A stretch of 64,000 nt of DNA, taken from NCBI RefSeq assembly GCF_042433955.1, contig NZ_JBHLUH010000003.1, positions 1 to 64,000 on the forward strand. Direction: 5' to 3'. This stretch comes from Phytohabitans kaempferiae. GTDB lineage: Bacteria; Actinomycetota; Actinomycetes; Mycobacteriales; Micromonosporaceae. The notes under the pieces are model-generated. The model was not told where the DNA came from, made no database searches, and was given only the letters and a program-made list of their open reading frames with translations. Position 1 is the first letter of the stretch. Every line of letters begins with the position of its first letter. Shown in pieces: positions 1 to 8,669 of this stretch. A program made the position numbers and the translations under genes.

Positions 1-904
1 GATCGCCGGGGAACGCGACCCGAAGACCCTCGCTCAACTGGCCCGCACACGCATGCGTACCAAACTGCCCCAACTGCAAGAGGCTTTCGTCGGCCGCTTC
101 AGCGAGCACCACGCGTTCCTGCTGGCCCGGATGCTCGCCCAGATCGACGCCATCAACGCCGATATCACCACGGTCGAGCAGCGCATCGCGGAGCTGGTCG
201 CCCCTTTCGCCGCGGCGGTGACCCGCCTGGATGAAATCCCCGGCGTCGCTACCACCGCCGCCCACGCCATCCTCGCCGAGATCGGGGTGGACATGACCCG
301 ATTCCCCACCCCCGGCCACCTGGCCTCCTGGGTCAAGTTCGCCCCCGGCGTCAAACAATCCGCTGGCAAGAACAAAGGCAACGGCGCCACCGGGCACGGC
401 AACCCATACCTGGCCCGCACCCTGGGCGAAGCCGCCGTCGGCGCGTCAAAAACCAGCACCTTCCTCGGCGAGCGCTACCGCCGCATCGCCAGACGCCGGG
501 GCAAAAAGAAAGCCGTCGTCGCCATCGGCCGATCCATCCTGACCATCATCTGGCACCTACTCAACGACGAGCAAGCCAGGTTCATCGACCTCGGACCCGA
601 CCACCACGACACCCGTACCGGCACCCAACACGCCATCCGCAACCACATCCGCAGCCTAAACGCCCTCGGCTACCAGGTCACCCTCCAACCCGCCACATAA
701 CCACACCAGCAACCCTCGACCCGGCTCCGCTGCGCTACACCGGGACGCTGCCGCACGCCCAGTAACGCTCATTTTCGGATTAGCGCGGTCCACTGACCCT
801 TGCCGGCTTCGCCGGCCCGGCTGACCAGCGGCCGAAGGCCGCCGGTCAGCCGGTGAACGTTGGTGGCCACCGCACCAGTCCGCCTGGGCGTTGGCGGCCC
901 TAGC
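1..904 (+). mobile_element. IS110-type insertion element, right-hand part (outer limit approximate)
   Basis: The stretch from the window edge to about base 904 is foreign to the sigma-factor gene next to it: homology to that gene stops near base 905 and the transposase ends at 700. Bases 701-904 contain no gene. IS110 elements normally lack terminal inverted repeats, so the boundary is inferred from where the sigma reading frame loses similarity, not from a visible end. A hairpin occupies 817-853 (arms CCGGCTGACC and GGTCAGCCGG). It could be part of the element's non-coding end or a local REP-like palindrome. Confidence 0.55.
2..700 (+). CDS. IS110-family transposase, 5' end cut by window edge
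   Basis: This is the C-terminal part of a DEDD-type (RuvC-like plus serine) transposase of the IS110 family, which moves its element by site-specific recombination. The reading frame is open from base 2, so the ATG at 53 is internal and the true start lies outside the window. The Transposase_20 region is recognisable around EIPGVATTAAHAILAEIG, and the candidate catalytic serine sits in GVKQSAGKNKGNG, followed by GNPYLARTLGEAA. The tail after HLLNDEQARF is typical of the family. The N-terminal RuvC-like half is missing only because of the window boundary, so I cannot judge whether the element is intact. It lies directly next to a truncated sigma factor gene. Confidence 0.9.
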   Translation: MAGERDPKTLAQLARTRMRTKLPQLQEAFVGRFSEHHAFLLARMLAQIDAINADITTVEQRIAELVAPFAAAVTRLDEIPGVATTAAHAILAEIGVDMTRFPTPGHLASWVKFAPGVKQSAGKNKGNGATGHGNPYLARTLGEAAVGASKTSTFLGERYRRIARRRGKKKAVVAIGRSILTIIWHLLNDEQARFIDLGPDHHDTRTGTQHAIRNHIRSLNALGYQVTLQPAT

Positions 905-1066
905 CCGAGGGTTGGCCGGCACGCCCTCGACCGGTCACTGTGTGGCAGCCGCGAGCAACGCCTCCCGCACGGCGGCTTCGCAGGTCTCGAAGCCGCCGTG
1001 GCGCCGCACGAGCGCGGCGAGCACCTGCGGTGCGTGCTCCCGCAGCAGCGCCTCGACGCTGCTCAC
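905..1066 (-). pseudogene. ECF42-type RNA polymerase sigma factor, truncated remnant
   Basis: The frame begins with a GTG overlapping the stop of the upstream YCII gene and reads SSVEALLREHAPQVLAALV, the start of region 2 of an ECF sigma factor of the YCII/DGPF-associated (ECF42) group. After the EALLAAATQ motif, where family members have QWP, the Trp codon TGG has become TGA at 935-937. In the same frame the next codons still spell VPANPR, as in the intact family, and then similarity is lost near base 905 beside the IS110 element. Only about 50 of roughly 400 residues remain, so no functional sigma factor can be made. An intact module of the same type lies at 49.5-51.1 kb. Confidence 0.8.
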
Positions 1067-1434
1067 ATGTCCGGGCCGTTCATCGAGAGGATCGGGCGCA
1101 CCTCGACCAGGCCGAGATCGGCCTCCGGCACCTGGCCGGCGATCTCCATCGCCCGGTCGTAGCTCTCGCAGTCGACCAGGTAGAAGCCGGCCAGTTGCTC
1201 CTTGGCCTCCGGGAACGGCCCGTCGGTGGCGAGCGACTGCCCCTCCGCGGCCGGTACGCGCCGCCCCTGCGAGGGATCGGCCAGCGCCTCGGAGACGACC
1301 AGCTCGCCGGAGGCGGCGAGGCTCTCGTTCAGTGCGGCGTACGCCTGCCAGCCCTCCGCTCGTTCGGCGTCGGAGAAGCTCTCCCAGATCTCCCGCGACT
1401 TCGGGTTGTGCCAAATCATGATCAGGTACTTCAT
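1063..1434 (-). CDS. YCII/DGPF-domain protein
   Basis: This 123-residue protein belongs to the YCII-related dimeric alpha/beta-barrel family. It starts MKYLIMIWHN and carries the hallmark DGPF motif in SLATDGPFPEAKEQL, followed by a conserved VRPI near the end. The biochemical role of the family is unclear. In actinobacteria such proteins are encoded immediately upstream of ECF42 sigma factors, and that is the arrangement here: the stop codon overlaps the GTG of the sigma remnant. Because the sigma partner is broken, this copy is probably an orphan that depends on other factors for expression. Confidence 0.88.
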   Translation of the reverse strand: MKYLIMIWHNPKSREIWESFSDAERAEGWQAYAALNESLAASGELVVSEALADPSQGRRVPAAEGQSLATDGPFPEAKEQLAGFYLVDCESYDRAMEIAGQVPEADLGLVEVRPILSMNGPDM

Positions 1435-1505
1435 GCCTGCCTCCAGGTCTCGACGCCTTACTACCCCATAGGTCGAGACCGGCGGGAGGTTTTCGACATG
1501 GGCCG

Positions 1506-4403
1506 TCAGAGACCCTCGGAGACCGCCGCGGCCACCTTGAGCCAGGCGTCGAGCGTGGCGTTGGAGAGCTGGCCGTACTGAAGGGGCTCGCCGGTGTCGA
1601 CTTGCCGGTCGTACGGCACGAGCAGCACCGCCCGCGTGCGCGCCTCGAAGTGCCGCTGGATCGGCGGCAGGTCGATTTCCTTGGACCGGGACGGCATCGA
1701 CACGACGGTGACCGCCTGCCGCACCAGCCGAGTGCGCCCGCTCTGTTCGAGGTGGTCGAGCATGCGGGCGGCAGTCTCGGCCGAGTCGTTACGGGCCGAC
1801 ATGGTGAGCACGAGCTGGTCAGTGGCGTCGATGGCAGCCTGCCAGTTCTGCGCGCGTACGTTGTTGCCGGTGTCCACAAAGATCAACTTGTAGAACCGGC
1901 TCACCACCTCACGGATCTCCCCGAACGCGTGCGCCGTCAGCATCTCGCCCGCCGTCGCCGACTCGTCCGACGCGAGTACGTCGAACATGCCCTCGCCCTG
2001 CGACCGCACGTACTGCGACAGGTCACCGACCCGCCCGTGCGCCCCCTGGAAGCTGGAGAGGTCGCGGAGCATGTCGCGCACCGTACGGCTGTGGAAATCC
2101 TGCTGCGCCCGCATGCCGAGCGTGCCCTGGGTCTCGTTGTTGTCCCAGGCCAGCACGTAGCCGCCCCGCTTCTGCCCGAACGTCATCGCCAGCAGCAGCA
2201 CCGCCACGGTCTTGCCGGCACCGCCCTTGGGGTTGACCACGGTCACCTGGCGCAGCCCGCCGAAGTTGCGCCGCACCTTCTCGACGTCCTGCCGGAACTC
2301 CTGCTCGTGGCGGCCCGGGGCCAGCCTGACCAGGCCCAGCGTGGTCTTGTTGACGGCCGCGCGCACGCCGGTGCGGGCCACCGGGTCGGGCGGCCGGACC
2401 GCGCGGCGCCGCGCGAACTCCTCCGCCGTCGGCACGCCCGCCTCCGCCGCGCGCGGGGGTTGCTCCTGGTACGGCATCTGCGGCGGACTGGCGACGGGCG
2501 GCGGCTGGCCGATGCCGGGCTGGGTCGCCGGCTCGCCCTGGCCCGGCCCGAAGGCGCCCCAGCCCTGCGCCGGCTGGCCGTTGTACCCTTGCTCGCCCGC
2601 ATAGCCCGGCTGGCTGTAGCCCTGCTGGTCGGCGTAGCCCGGCTGACCGTTGTAGCCCTGCTGAGCGGCGTGGCTGTGTGTTGCGGCGTGCGCGTGGTGT
2701 GGTCCTGGCTGGCCGTGGTGCGGTGCTGGCTGGCCGTGAGCTGATGGCTGGCCTTGCGGCGCCGGCTGCTCGTGCTGCGGTGCCGCGAGATGGCCGTTGC
2801 CATCGGGACCGCCGGCGTGGGCGTGCTGTGCGTGTGGCGCGTAGCCAGGATGCGTGGCGCCGTGCTCGTTGCCCGCGTGCTGGCCCGGCGCGTAGCCCGG
2901 ATGCCCGCCGGCGTGCTGGCTGCCCACGGCTCCGTGACCAGGCTGTCCGTGGTCGGTCGGCGGGGCGGCACCGTGCGCGGCGTGGCCCGGCGGGGTAGCC
3001 CACGGCGAGCCCGGCGGATGGTGCAGCGGCGCCGCGCCGGCCCAGGGGTCGGCGGGCGGCTGCAGAGACTGGTTGCCGACCGGCGAACCCCACACGCCCG
3101 GCCCGCCCTGCTGCGCGCCGTGTGCCACCGCGCCCTGCGCCGCGTTGCCGAATGCCACGGCGCCGTTGGGCGTCCCGGCGGCTGCGTTGCCCCCGGGCTG
3201 GTTGGCGGCGGGCGCCTGACCCGCGTATCCGGCCTCCGCCGTCGCCCAGGGCACAGGCTGACCTGAGACAGGCTGACCTGAGACAGGCTGACCTGAAATC
3301 GGCTGACCTGAGACGGGCTGACCTGAGACAGGCTGCCCTGAGATTGGTTGGGCTGAGACGGGCTGGCCGTAGGCAGGCTGCCCAGACACGGGCTGGCCGT
3401 AGGTAGATTGCGCCGGCGACCCGCCCTGGCCGTATGCGTCCGGAGCCGGCGCACCGTAGGCCCCTGGCGGCACCGAGGCCGGCGGCACGTAGCCCCCAGG
3501 CGGCGCGGATGCCATCGGCGGCGCCGAGGTCGCGGCCGGCGGCGCGGCGGCCACCGGCGGCCCAGAATGCGCGGGCGGCGCGGAGGTTGCCGGCGGGGCA
3601 GAGAACGGCGGCGCGGATGTCGGTGGGCCGGGCATCGGCGGGGCCGACGCGGGCGCCGCCGAGATGTGCGGCGGAGCTGAGGTGGCCGGTGACGCTGGCG
3701 AGACCGGTGAGAGCGGTGGGACTGGTGAGGCCGGAGGGGCCGAAGACGCTGGGGGGATCGGCGGGGCGTACTCGGCGGGCGGCGAAGACGTCACCGGCGG
3801 CGCCGAGGTCGGTGGCAGCGAGGGCAGTGGGATGCCGCCGGAGTGGCCCGACGCGACCGGAATCCCAGCCGGCGGCGTGGTGGCGATCGGCGGCCCGTTG
3901 TGCACCGGCGTAGGCGGCTCGGCGTGCGGGGAGGCGCCCGCCAGATGCCACACGCCTGGCGGAAGGTTGTCGCTGCCGTCGACCCATCCCTGCGGCTCGC
4001 CCGCTGCGGCGGAAGGCTGTCCACCGACCGCTGGCGCGCGCGAGTCGGCCGTGCCGAAGCCGGGGCCGACACCTGAGGCGGCCCCGTCGTAGCGGGGGCC
4101 GCTGGAGCCGGGGCCGCCGCCCGGGTGCGGCCCGCCGAAGGCAGGGCCTCCCGGTCCGGGCTGCTGGGCGCCGTCAAAGCCGGGCTGGCCAGCGCCAGGA
4201 TGCCCGCCGCCGTCGGTGGCAGCGCTGCCCCAACCGGGCGCGCCGGCCGGTGGGAAGGGCTCGGCTACCGGCTGCGGAGGTGGCGCGACCGGCGCGGGCG
4301 CGAGGTCTTCCTCCGGCGTGTAGTCGGGCGTGGGCCACAGCGGCTTGACGCCGCGGTTGGGGCCAACTGGCACCTGACGCGACTTCGGCCGATCCTCGTC
4401 CAC
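1506..4403 (-). CDS. Proline-rich protein with C-terminal MinD/ParA-like ATPase domain
   Basis: The 965-residue product has two parts. About the first 650 residues are low-complexity sequence rich in Pro, Gly, Ala, Gln and His, including a run of SGQPV pentapeptides. The last 300 residues form a deviant Walker-type P-loop ATPase: VVNPKGGAGKTVAVLLLAM is the nucleotide-binding loop and a later IFVDTGNN segment fits the Walker B region. This architecture resembles the EspI-like or chromosome-partitioning-like ATPases found near type VII secretion genes in actinobacteria, but no ESX genes are visible here. The GTG start at 4403 is preceded by GGAGG with suitable spacing. No signal peptide or transmembrane segment is evident, so a cytoplasmic location is inferred; the function is not known. 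Confidence 0.8.
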   Translation of the reverse strand: MDEDRPKSRQVPVGPNRGVKPLWPTPDYTPEEDLAPAPVAPPPQPVAEPFPPAGAPGWGSAATDGGGHPGAGQPGFDGAQQPGPGGPAFGGPHPGGGPGSSGPRYDGAASGVGPGFGTADSRAPAVGGQPSAAAGEPQGWVDGSDNLPPGVWHLAGASPHAEPPTPVHNGPPIATTPPAGIPVASGHSGGIPLPSLPPTSAPPVTSSPPAEYAPPIPPASSAPPASPVPPLSPVSPASPATSAPPHISAAPASAPPMPGPPTSAPPFSAPPATSAPPAHSGPPVAAAPPAATSAPPMASAPPGGYVPPASVPPGAYGAPAPDAYGQGGSPAQSTYGQPVSGQPAYGQPVSAQPISGQPVSGQPVSGQPISGQPVSGQPVSGQPVPWATAEAGYAGQAPAANQPGGNAAAGTPNGAVAFGNAAQGAVAHGAQQGGPGVWGSPVGNQSLQPPADPWAGAAPLHHPPGSPWATPPGHAAHGAAPPTDHGQPGHGAVGSQHAGGHPGYAPGQHAGNEHGATHPGYAPHAQHAHAGGPDGNGHLAAPQHEQPAPQGQPSAHGQPAPHHGQPGPHHAHAATHSHAAQQGYNGQPGYADQQGYSQPGYAGEQGYNGQPAQGWGAFGPGQGEPATQPGIGQPPPVASPPQMPYQEQPPRAAEAGVPTAEEFARRRAVRPPDPVARTGVRAAVNKTTLGLVRLAPGRHEQEFRQDVEKVRRNFGGLRQVTVVNPKGGAGKTVAVLLLAMTFGQKRGGYVLAWDNNETQGTLGMRAQQDFHSRTVRDMLRDLSSFQGAHGRVGDLSQYVRSQGEGMFDVLASDESATAGEMLTAHAFGEIREVVSRFYKLIFVDTGNNVRAQNWQAAIDATDQLVLTMSARNDSAETAARMLDHLEQSGRTRLVRQAVTVVSMPSRSKEIDLPPIQRHFEARTRAVLLVPYDRQVDTGEPLQYGQLSNATLDAWLKVAAAVSEGL
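3255..3375 (-). repeat. 15-bp tandem repeats coding for SGQPV pentapeptides
   Basis: About eight tandem units with a 15-bp period (plus-strand unit close to GGCTGACCTGAGACA) lie inside the proline-rich part of the ATPase gene. Each codes for Ser-Gly-Gln-Pro-Val/Ile. The central units are nearly identical at DNA level while the outer ones have diverged, which suggests recent expansion or contraction by slippage. Confidence 0.85.
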
Positions 4404-4443
4404 CGTGCAACCTCCTCTCCCATCCGGCAGCCTCGCACAGGAG

Positions 4444-5286
4444 TCAGCGGACGTACACCGCCCAGGCGCCCGGCTCGATCCACCACGAACGCTTGTGGCT
4501 CAGGGTGCCGCGGACGCCGTCGTCGACGTACTCGATCTCGGACTCACGGGGCGTGATGGCGACGGCGCGGCCGCGCGCGCGGCGGACCTCGATCCGCATG
4601 CGGGGGCGGCGCAGCAGGCGCTGGGCGACCACCGGGACCGCGACGGCGACCTCGACCACGCCGTCGGCCGGGTCGGGGGTGGTGAGCAGCGGCAGCCCGT
4701 CGAGGCGCGCGTAACCGCCGCCGTTGCCGACCGCACAGGCCAGGATGGGGTCAGCGCCATCGCTCAGCACCGCGTCGTCGACCTCCACGCGCCCGTGCCA
4801 CAAGACCTCCCCGACGTCGGGCGAGGACCCGACCAGCGCACCGTCCAGCGTGACCGAGCCACCATCGTTGCGGAGCAGGTCAAGGCGGCGCACCTTGTCG
4901 CCAAGCACCGCCTTGGCCACCTCGGCCGGGTCGCGCGGGAGGTCGAGCTGGGACGCGAGGTCGTCGGCGGTGGGGTCGAGCGGGAGCAGGCCGATCGGCG
5001 GCAGGTCGGGCACGGTGCGGTTGGCGGGCAGGTCAGCGGGGCGCTTGCTGGGCGCGGGGGCGGCCCGGCGGACCATGCGACGGATGACCGCGCGCAACTG
5101 CCCGTCGGTGGCGCTCGCGACCACCAGTCGGCGGCCGTCGAGGGTTGCGTCGATGTCGGCGTCGGACTCGGCCGTGACCGTCTCCACGGTCGCGCCGGCG
5201 GCCGTCAGTGCGTCGGCGCAGGCGAGCACCGGCACGCGCGGTGCGCCACAGCCGCCGCCGAGCGTGAGCAACACCACGTCGTACAC
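4444..5286 (-). CDS. Diacylglycerol kinase-like protein
   Basis: The 280-residue protein resembles the lipid-kinase catalytic domain family (DAGK/YegS-like) that actinobacteria often encode divergently from purA. The N-terminus has VVLLTLGGGCGAPRVP and a later GRRLVVASATDGQLRAVI segment, in the place where active kinases usually carry a GGDGT-type loop. Here that loop reads SATDG, so catalytic activity is uncertain. The C-terminal half has the beta-rich pattern of the family's second domain. I chose the GTG at 5286 because AGGGGG precedes it at good spacing; an in-frame ATG lies at 5313. It is divergent from purA with about 130 bp between them. Confidence 0.62.
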   Translation of the reverse strand: MYDVVLLTLGGGCGAPRVPVLACADALTAAGATVETVTAESDADIDATLDGRRLVVASATDGQLRAVIRRMVRRAAPAPSKRPADLPANRTVPDLPPIGLLPLDPTADDLASQLDLPRDPAEVAKAVLGDKVRRLDLLRNDGGSVTLDGALVGSSPDVGEVLWHGRVEVDDAVLSDGADPILACAVGNGGGYARLDGLPLLTTPDPADGVVEVAVAVPVVAQRLLRRPRMRIEVRRARGRAVAITPRESEIEYVDDGVRGTLSHKRSWWIEPGAWAVYVR

Positions 5287-5415
5287 CGGCGGTGACCCCC
5301 TGCTGATCTCCATGGCCAGCGCTGAGCTGGACGAAACTTCTTGTTAGCCTGACACCTCGGGCTCGCCACGCGGTCGCCACACTGGCACCCGAGCCCCCAG
5401 TAAGGCGGGAAAGAG

Positions 5416-6702
5416 ATGCCAGCGATCGTGCTCATCGGCGCTCAGTGGGGCGACGAGGGCAAGGGCAAGGTTACCGACCTGCTGGGTGAGCGGGTCCACT
5501 ACGTCGTCCGTTACTCGGGCGGCAACAATGCGGGCCACACGGTGATCACGCCAGACGGCCAGAAGTACGCCCTGCACCTCATGCCGTCGGGCGCGCTCTC
5601 GCCCAGCGCGATGATCGTCATCGGCAACGGTGTGGTGGTCGACCCCAAGGTGCTGATCGGCGAGATCGACGGGCTCGCCGAGCGGGGGGTCGACGTGTCG
5701 CGCCTCCGCATCTCTGGCGACGCCCACCTGATCATGCCGCACCACCGCGCGCTCGACCGCGTGGTGGAGCGCTACCTCGGGTCGTCGCGAATCGGCACTA
5801 CCGGCCGTGGCATCGGCCCGGCGTACGGCGACAAGGTCGCCCGCATGGGCATCCGCCTCCAGGATCTCCTCGACCCCGGCATCCTCCGCAAAAAATTGGA
5901 GCTTGTGCTGCGGGAGAAAAACCAGATCCTCTTCAAGGTGTACAACCGCAAGGCGCTCGACACCTCCGCGGTGGTGGATGAGTACCTCGCGTACGCGGAG
6001 CGGCTCCGGCCGTACATCGCGGAGACCCGCACGATCCTGTGGGACGCGCTCGACCGTGGCGACACGATCCTGCTTGAGGGTGCCCAGGCCACGATGCTCG
6101 ACATGGACCACGGCACGTACCCCTTCGTGACCTCGTCCAACCCCTCGGCCGGCGGGGCGTGCGTGGGAGCCGGCATCCCGCCGACCGCCATCTCGAAGGT
6201 GATCGGGGTCAGCAAGGCGTACACGACGCGGGTCGGCTCCGGCCCCTTCCCGACCGAGCTTTTCGACGAAAACGGGGCACACCTCCGCAAGATCGGCGCT
6301 GAGTACGGCACGACGACCGGCCGTGAGCGCCGCTGCGGCTGGTTCGACGCGGTGGTGGCCCGGTACGCGACCCGCCTCAACGGCATCACCGACCTGGTGG
6401 TCACCAAGCTCGACGTGATGACCGGGCTGGAGAAGGTGCCGATCTGCGTGGCGTACGAGATCGACGGCGAGCGGGTCGACACGATGCCGATGACGCAGAC
6501 CGCGTTCCATCACGCCAAGCCGATCTACGAGGAGCACGACGGCTGGTGGGAGGACATCACCAAGGCGCGCACGTTCAGCGACCTGCCGGCCAACGCCCGC
6601 GCGTACGTGGAGCGCATCGAGGAGCTGGTCGGCACGCGGGTCTCCATCATCGGTGTCGGCCCGGGCCGTGAGGAGAACGTGGTCCGCCACGAACTCCTCT
6701 AA
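5416..6702 (+). CDS. purA: Adenylosuccinate synthetase
   Basis: PurA joins IMP and aspartate using GTP to give adenylosuccinate, the first committed step to AMP. The 428-residue protein has the expected length. The N-terminal GAQWGDEGKGK loop binds the phosphates and carries the catalytic Asp, and a downstream GRGIGPAYGDK segment and the VGSGPFPTE region match the family. An AAAGAG-type ribosome site precedes the ATG. purD follows 67 bp downstream on the same strand and may be cotranscribed, although the gap leaves room for its own promoter. Confidence 0.98.
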   Translation: MPAIVLIGAQWGDEGKGKVTDLLGERVHYVVRYSGGNNAGHTVITPDGQKYALHLMPSGALSPSAMIVIGNGVVVDPKVLIGEIDGLAERGVDVSRLRISGDAHLIMPHHRALDRVVERYLGSSRIGTTGRGIGPAYGDKVARMGIRLQDLLDPGILRKKLELVLREKNQILFKVYNRKALDTSAVVDEYLAYAERLRPYIAETRTILWDALDRGDTILLEGAQATMLDMDHGTYPFVTSSNPSAGGACVGAGIPPTAISKVIGVSKAYTTRVGSGPFPTELFDENGAHLRKIGAEYGTTTGRERRCGWFDAVVARYATRLNGITDLVVTKLDVMTGLEKVPICVAYEIDGERVDTMPMTQTAFHHAKPIYEEHDGWWEDITKARTFSDLPANARAYVERIEELVGTRVSIIGVGPGREENVVRHELL

Positions 6703-6769
6703 CCCGAGCATTTCGTCCGGATTGTCGCTGCTTGGACCATGATCAACCGGCGGGGCTAGGATCCGACGC

Positions 6770-8017
6770 GTGCGCGTACTACTCATCGGCGGCGGAGGGC
6801 GGGAGCATGCGCTCGCCGTCGGGCTCGCCAAGGATCCGGCCGTCGACCAGCTGATCGCGGCGCCTGGTAACCCGGGGATCGCCGACCTCGCGGAGATCCA
6901 CACCGTCGCGGTGACCGACCCCGGGGCCGTCGCGGCGCTCGCCGTCGAGGTCGGCGCCGACCTGGTGGTCGTCGGGCCGGAGGCGCCGCTCGTCGCGGGC
7001 GTCGCCGATGCCGTGCGCGCCAAGGGGATCGCGTGCTTCGGGCCGTCCCAGGAGGCGGCGCAGCTCGAGGGCTCGAAGGCGTTCGCCAAAGACGTCATGG
7101 CGGCGGCCGCCGTGCCCACCGCGCGGGCGTTCACCTGCGAGACGCGGGCCGAGGCCGAGCGGGCGCTCGACGAGTTCGGCGCGCCGTACGTGGTGAAGAA
7201 CGACGGCCTCGCCGCCGGCAAGGGCGTCGTGGTCACCGACGACCGCGAGGTGGCGCTCGCCCACGCGGAGGCGTGTGGGCGAGTGGTGATCGAGGAGTAC
7301 CTCGACGGTCCCGAGGTCTCGCTCTTCGTGGTGACCGACGGCGAGGCGGCGGTGCCGCTGATGCCCGCGCAGGACTTCAAGCGGGTCGGCGACGGCGACA
7401 GCGGCCCCAACACCGGCGGCATGGGCGCGTACGCGCCGCTCGACTGGGCGCCCGCCGGCCTGGTCGACGAGGTCATGGGCGCGGTCGCCCACCCCACGCT
7501 CGCCGAGATGCGCCGCCGCGGCACGCCGTTCGCGGGGCTGCTCTACATCGGGCTGGCGCTGACCAAGGCGGGGCCGCGGGTGATCGAGTTCAACGCGCGC
7601 TTCGGCGACCCGGAGACGCAGGTGGTGCTCGCGCTGCTGGAGACGCCGCTCGCCGGGCTGCTGCACGCCGCCGCGACCGGCGCGCTCGCCGAGCACGCCC
7701 CACTGCGGTGGCAGCCGGGCGCGGCGGTCACCGTGGTGGTGGCCTCGCAGGGGTATCCGGCGTCGGCCCGTACCGGCGATGTCATCACCGGCGCCGATCG
7801 CGCCGGGATCATCCACGCCGGCACCGCCCGCCGGGCCACCGACGGTGCGCTCGTCTCCGCGGGCGGCCGTGTCCTCTGTGGTACGGCGACCGGCCCCGAC
7901 CTGTCCGCCGCCCGTGCGGCCGCCTACGCGCTGGTCGACGGCGTGACCCTGGATGGCGCACACCACCGCTCCGACATCGCGCTCGCGGCGGTGGAGGGAC
8001 GGGTCCAGCGCCCTTAA
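6770..8017 (+). CDS. purD: Phosphoribosylamine-glycine ligase
   Basis: PurD catalyses the ATP-dependent joining of glycine to phosphoribosylamine, the second step of de novo purine synthesis. The 415-residue protein starts at GTG with VRVLLIGGGGREHALA, the N-terminal GxGGREHA motif of the family. The ATP-grasp core includes VVKNDGLAAGKGVVV and the metal-binding VIEFNARFGDPE segment. Length and domain order are those of a monofunctional PurD. It lies downstream of purA on the same strand. Confidence 0.98.
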   Translation: MRVLLIGGGGREHALAVGLAKDPAVDQLIAAPGNPGIADLAEIHTVAVTDPGAVAALAVEVGADLVVVGPEAPLVAGVADAVRAKGIACFGPSQEAAQLEGSKAFAKDVMAAAAVPTARAFTCETRAEAERALDEFGAPYVVKNDGLAAGKGVVVTDDREVALAHAEACGRVVIEEYLDGPEVSLFVVTDGEAAVPLMPAQDFKRVGDGDSGPNTGGMGAYAPLDWAPAGLVDEVMGAVAHPTLAEMRRRGTPFAGLLYIGLALTKAGPRVIEFNARFGDPETQVVLALLETPLAGLLHAAATGALAEHAPLRWQPGAAVTVVVASQGYPASARTGDVITGADRAGIIHAGTARRATDGALVSAGGRVLCGTATGPDLSAARAAAYALVDGVTLDGAHHRSDIALAAVEGRVQRP

Positions 8018-8069
8018 CGGCACGAACACGGGATTACCACAACGCCACCGAGAACTTACCGTCTGTGTC

Positions 8070-8669
8070 ATGAAGAACCGGACGGCAATGCTCGTGCTCG
8101 CGGGCGCTGTGGTGTTCGCCAGCTCGATCGGCGCGGTCGCTGGCTGCCTCTCCTTCGATCGTGGCGGGGAACGCGGTGGTGGTGGCTACGGTGCCGGCAG
8201 CACGCCGTCACCTGACAGCACCGCCGGGCTCGGCACGGCCGAGGCCACGCCCGAGGCGACGCCCAGCCCCACCGCGACGCGCGAGACGCCCAGGCACACG
8301 CAGACCACCAAGACGACGACCACGACCCGCCCGCCGGCGGAGGACAGCGGCCCGCGGATCGCCTGGTTCCGCGTCAAGCAGAAGCCTCAGTGTCCACAGG
8401 GGACCACCGAGTACCCGGTCGAGGGCGTACCGGTGATCGTGGAGTGGAAGGTGACCGGCGCCGACAACGTCACGATCTCCGTGGACGGGCCGGGCGTCTA
8501 CGGCACGTTCCCGGCCGAGGGCTCGCAGGAGTTCGCCTTCTCGTGCGGTGGCGCGGCGCCGGGCGAGACCGTGCGCCACACGTACCTGCTCAAGACCGTC
8601 GGCGGCGGGCCGGTGAAGTCGAAGCAGATCAGCGCCACGGCCGAGGCCCACGAGATCAGCGAGGTCTAG
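8070..8669 (+). CDS. Secreted lipoprotein of unknown function
   Basis: The predicted 199-residue protein starts MKNRTAMLVLAGAVVFA and has a hydrophobic signal segment ending in VAGC, a good lipobox, so the mature protein should be lipid-anchored to the outer face of the membrane. Residues of about 30-85 form a Gly/Ser/Thr/Pro-rich linker (with TTKTTTTTRPP). The remaining 110 residues form a probable beta-sandwich domain with two Cys, in QCPQGT and FSCGG, that could form a disulfide. I see no catalytic motif. An upstream in-frame ATG at 7953 overlaps purD and is unlikely. It ends convergently with the acyl-CoA ligase gene, overlapping by 14 bp. Confidence 0.75.
   Translation: MKNRTAMLVLAGAVVFASSIGAVAGCLSFDRGGERGGGGYGAGSTPSPDSTAGLGTAEATPEATPSPTATRETPRHTQTTKTTTTTRPPAEDSGPRIAWFRVKQKPQCPQGTTEYPVEGVPVIVEWKVTGADNVTISVDGPGVYGTFPAEGSQEFAFSCGGAAPGETVRHTYLLKTVGGGPVKSKQISATAEAHEISEV

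Noticed and set aside
3255..3375. CRISPR-like short repeats
   Set aside because: The 15-bp units are contiguous with no spacers and are in frame inside a protein-coding region.
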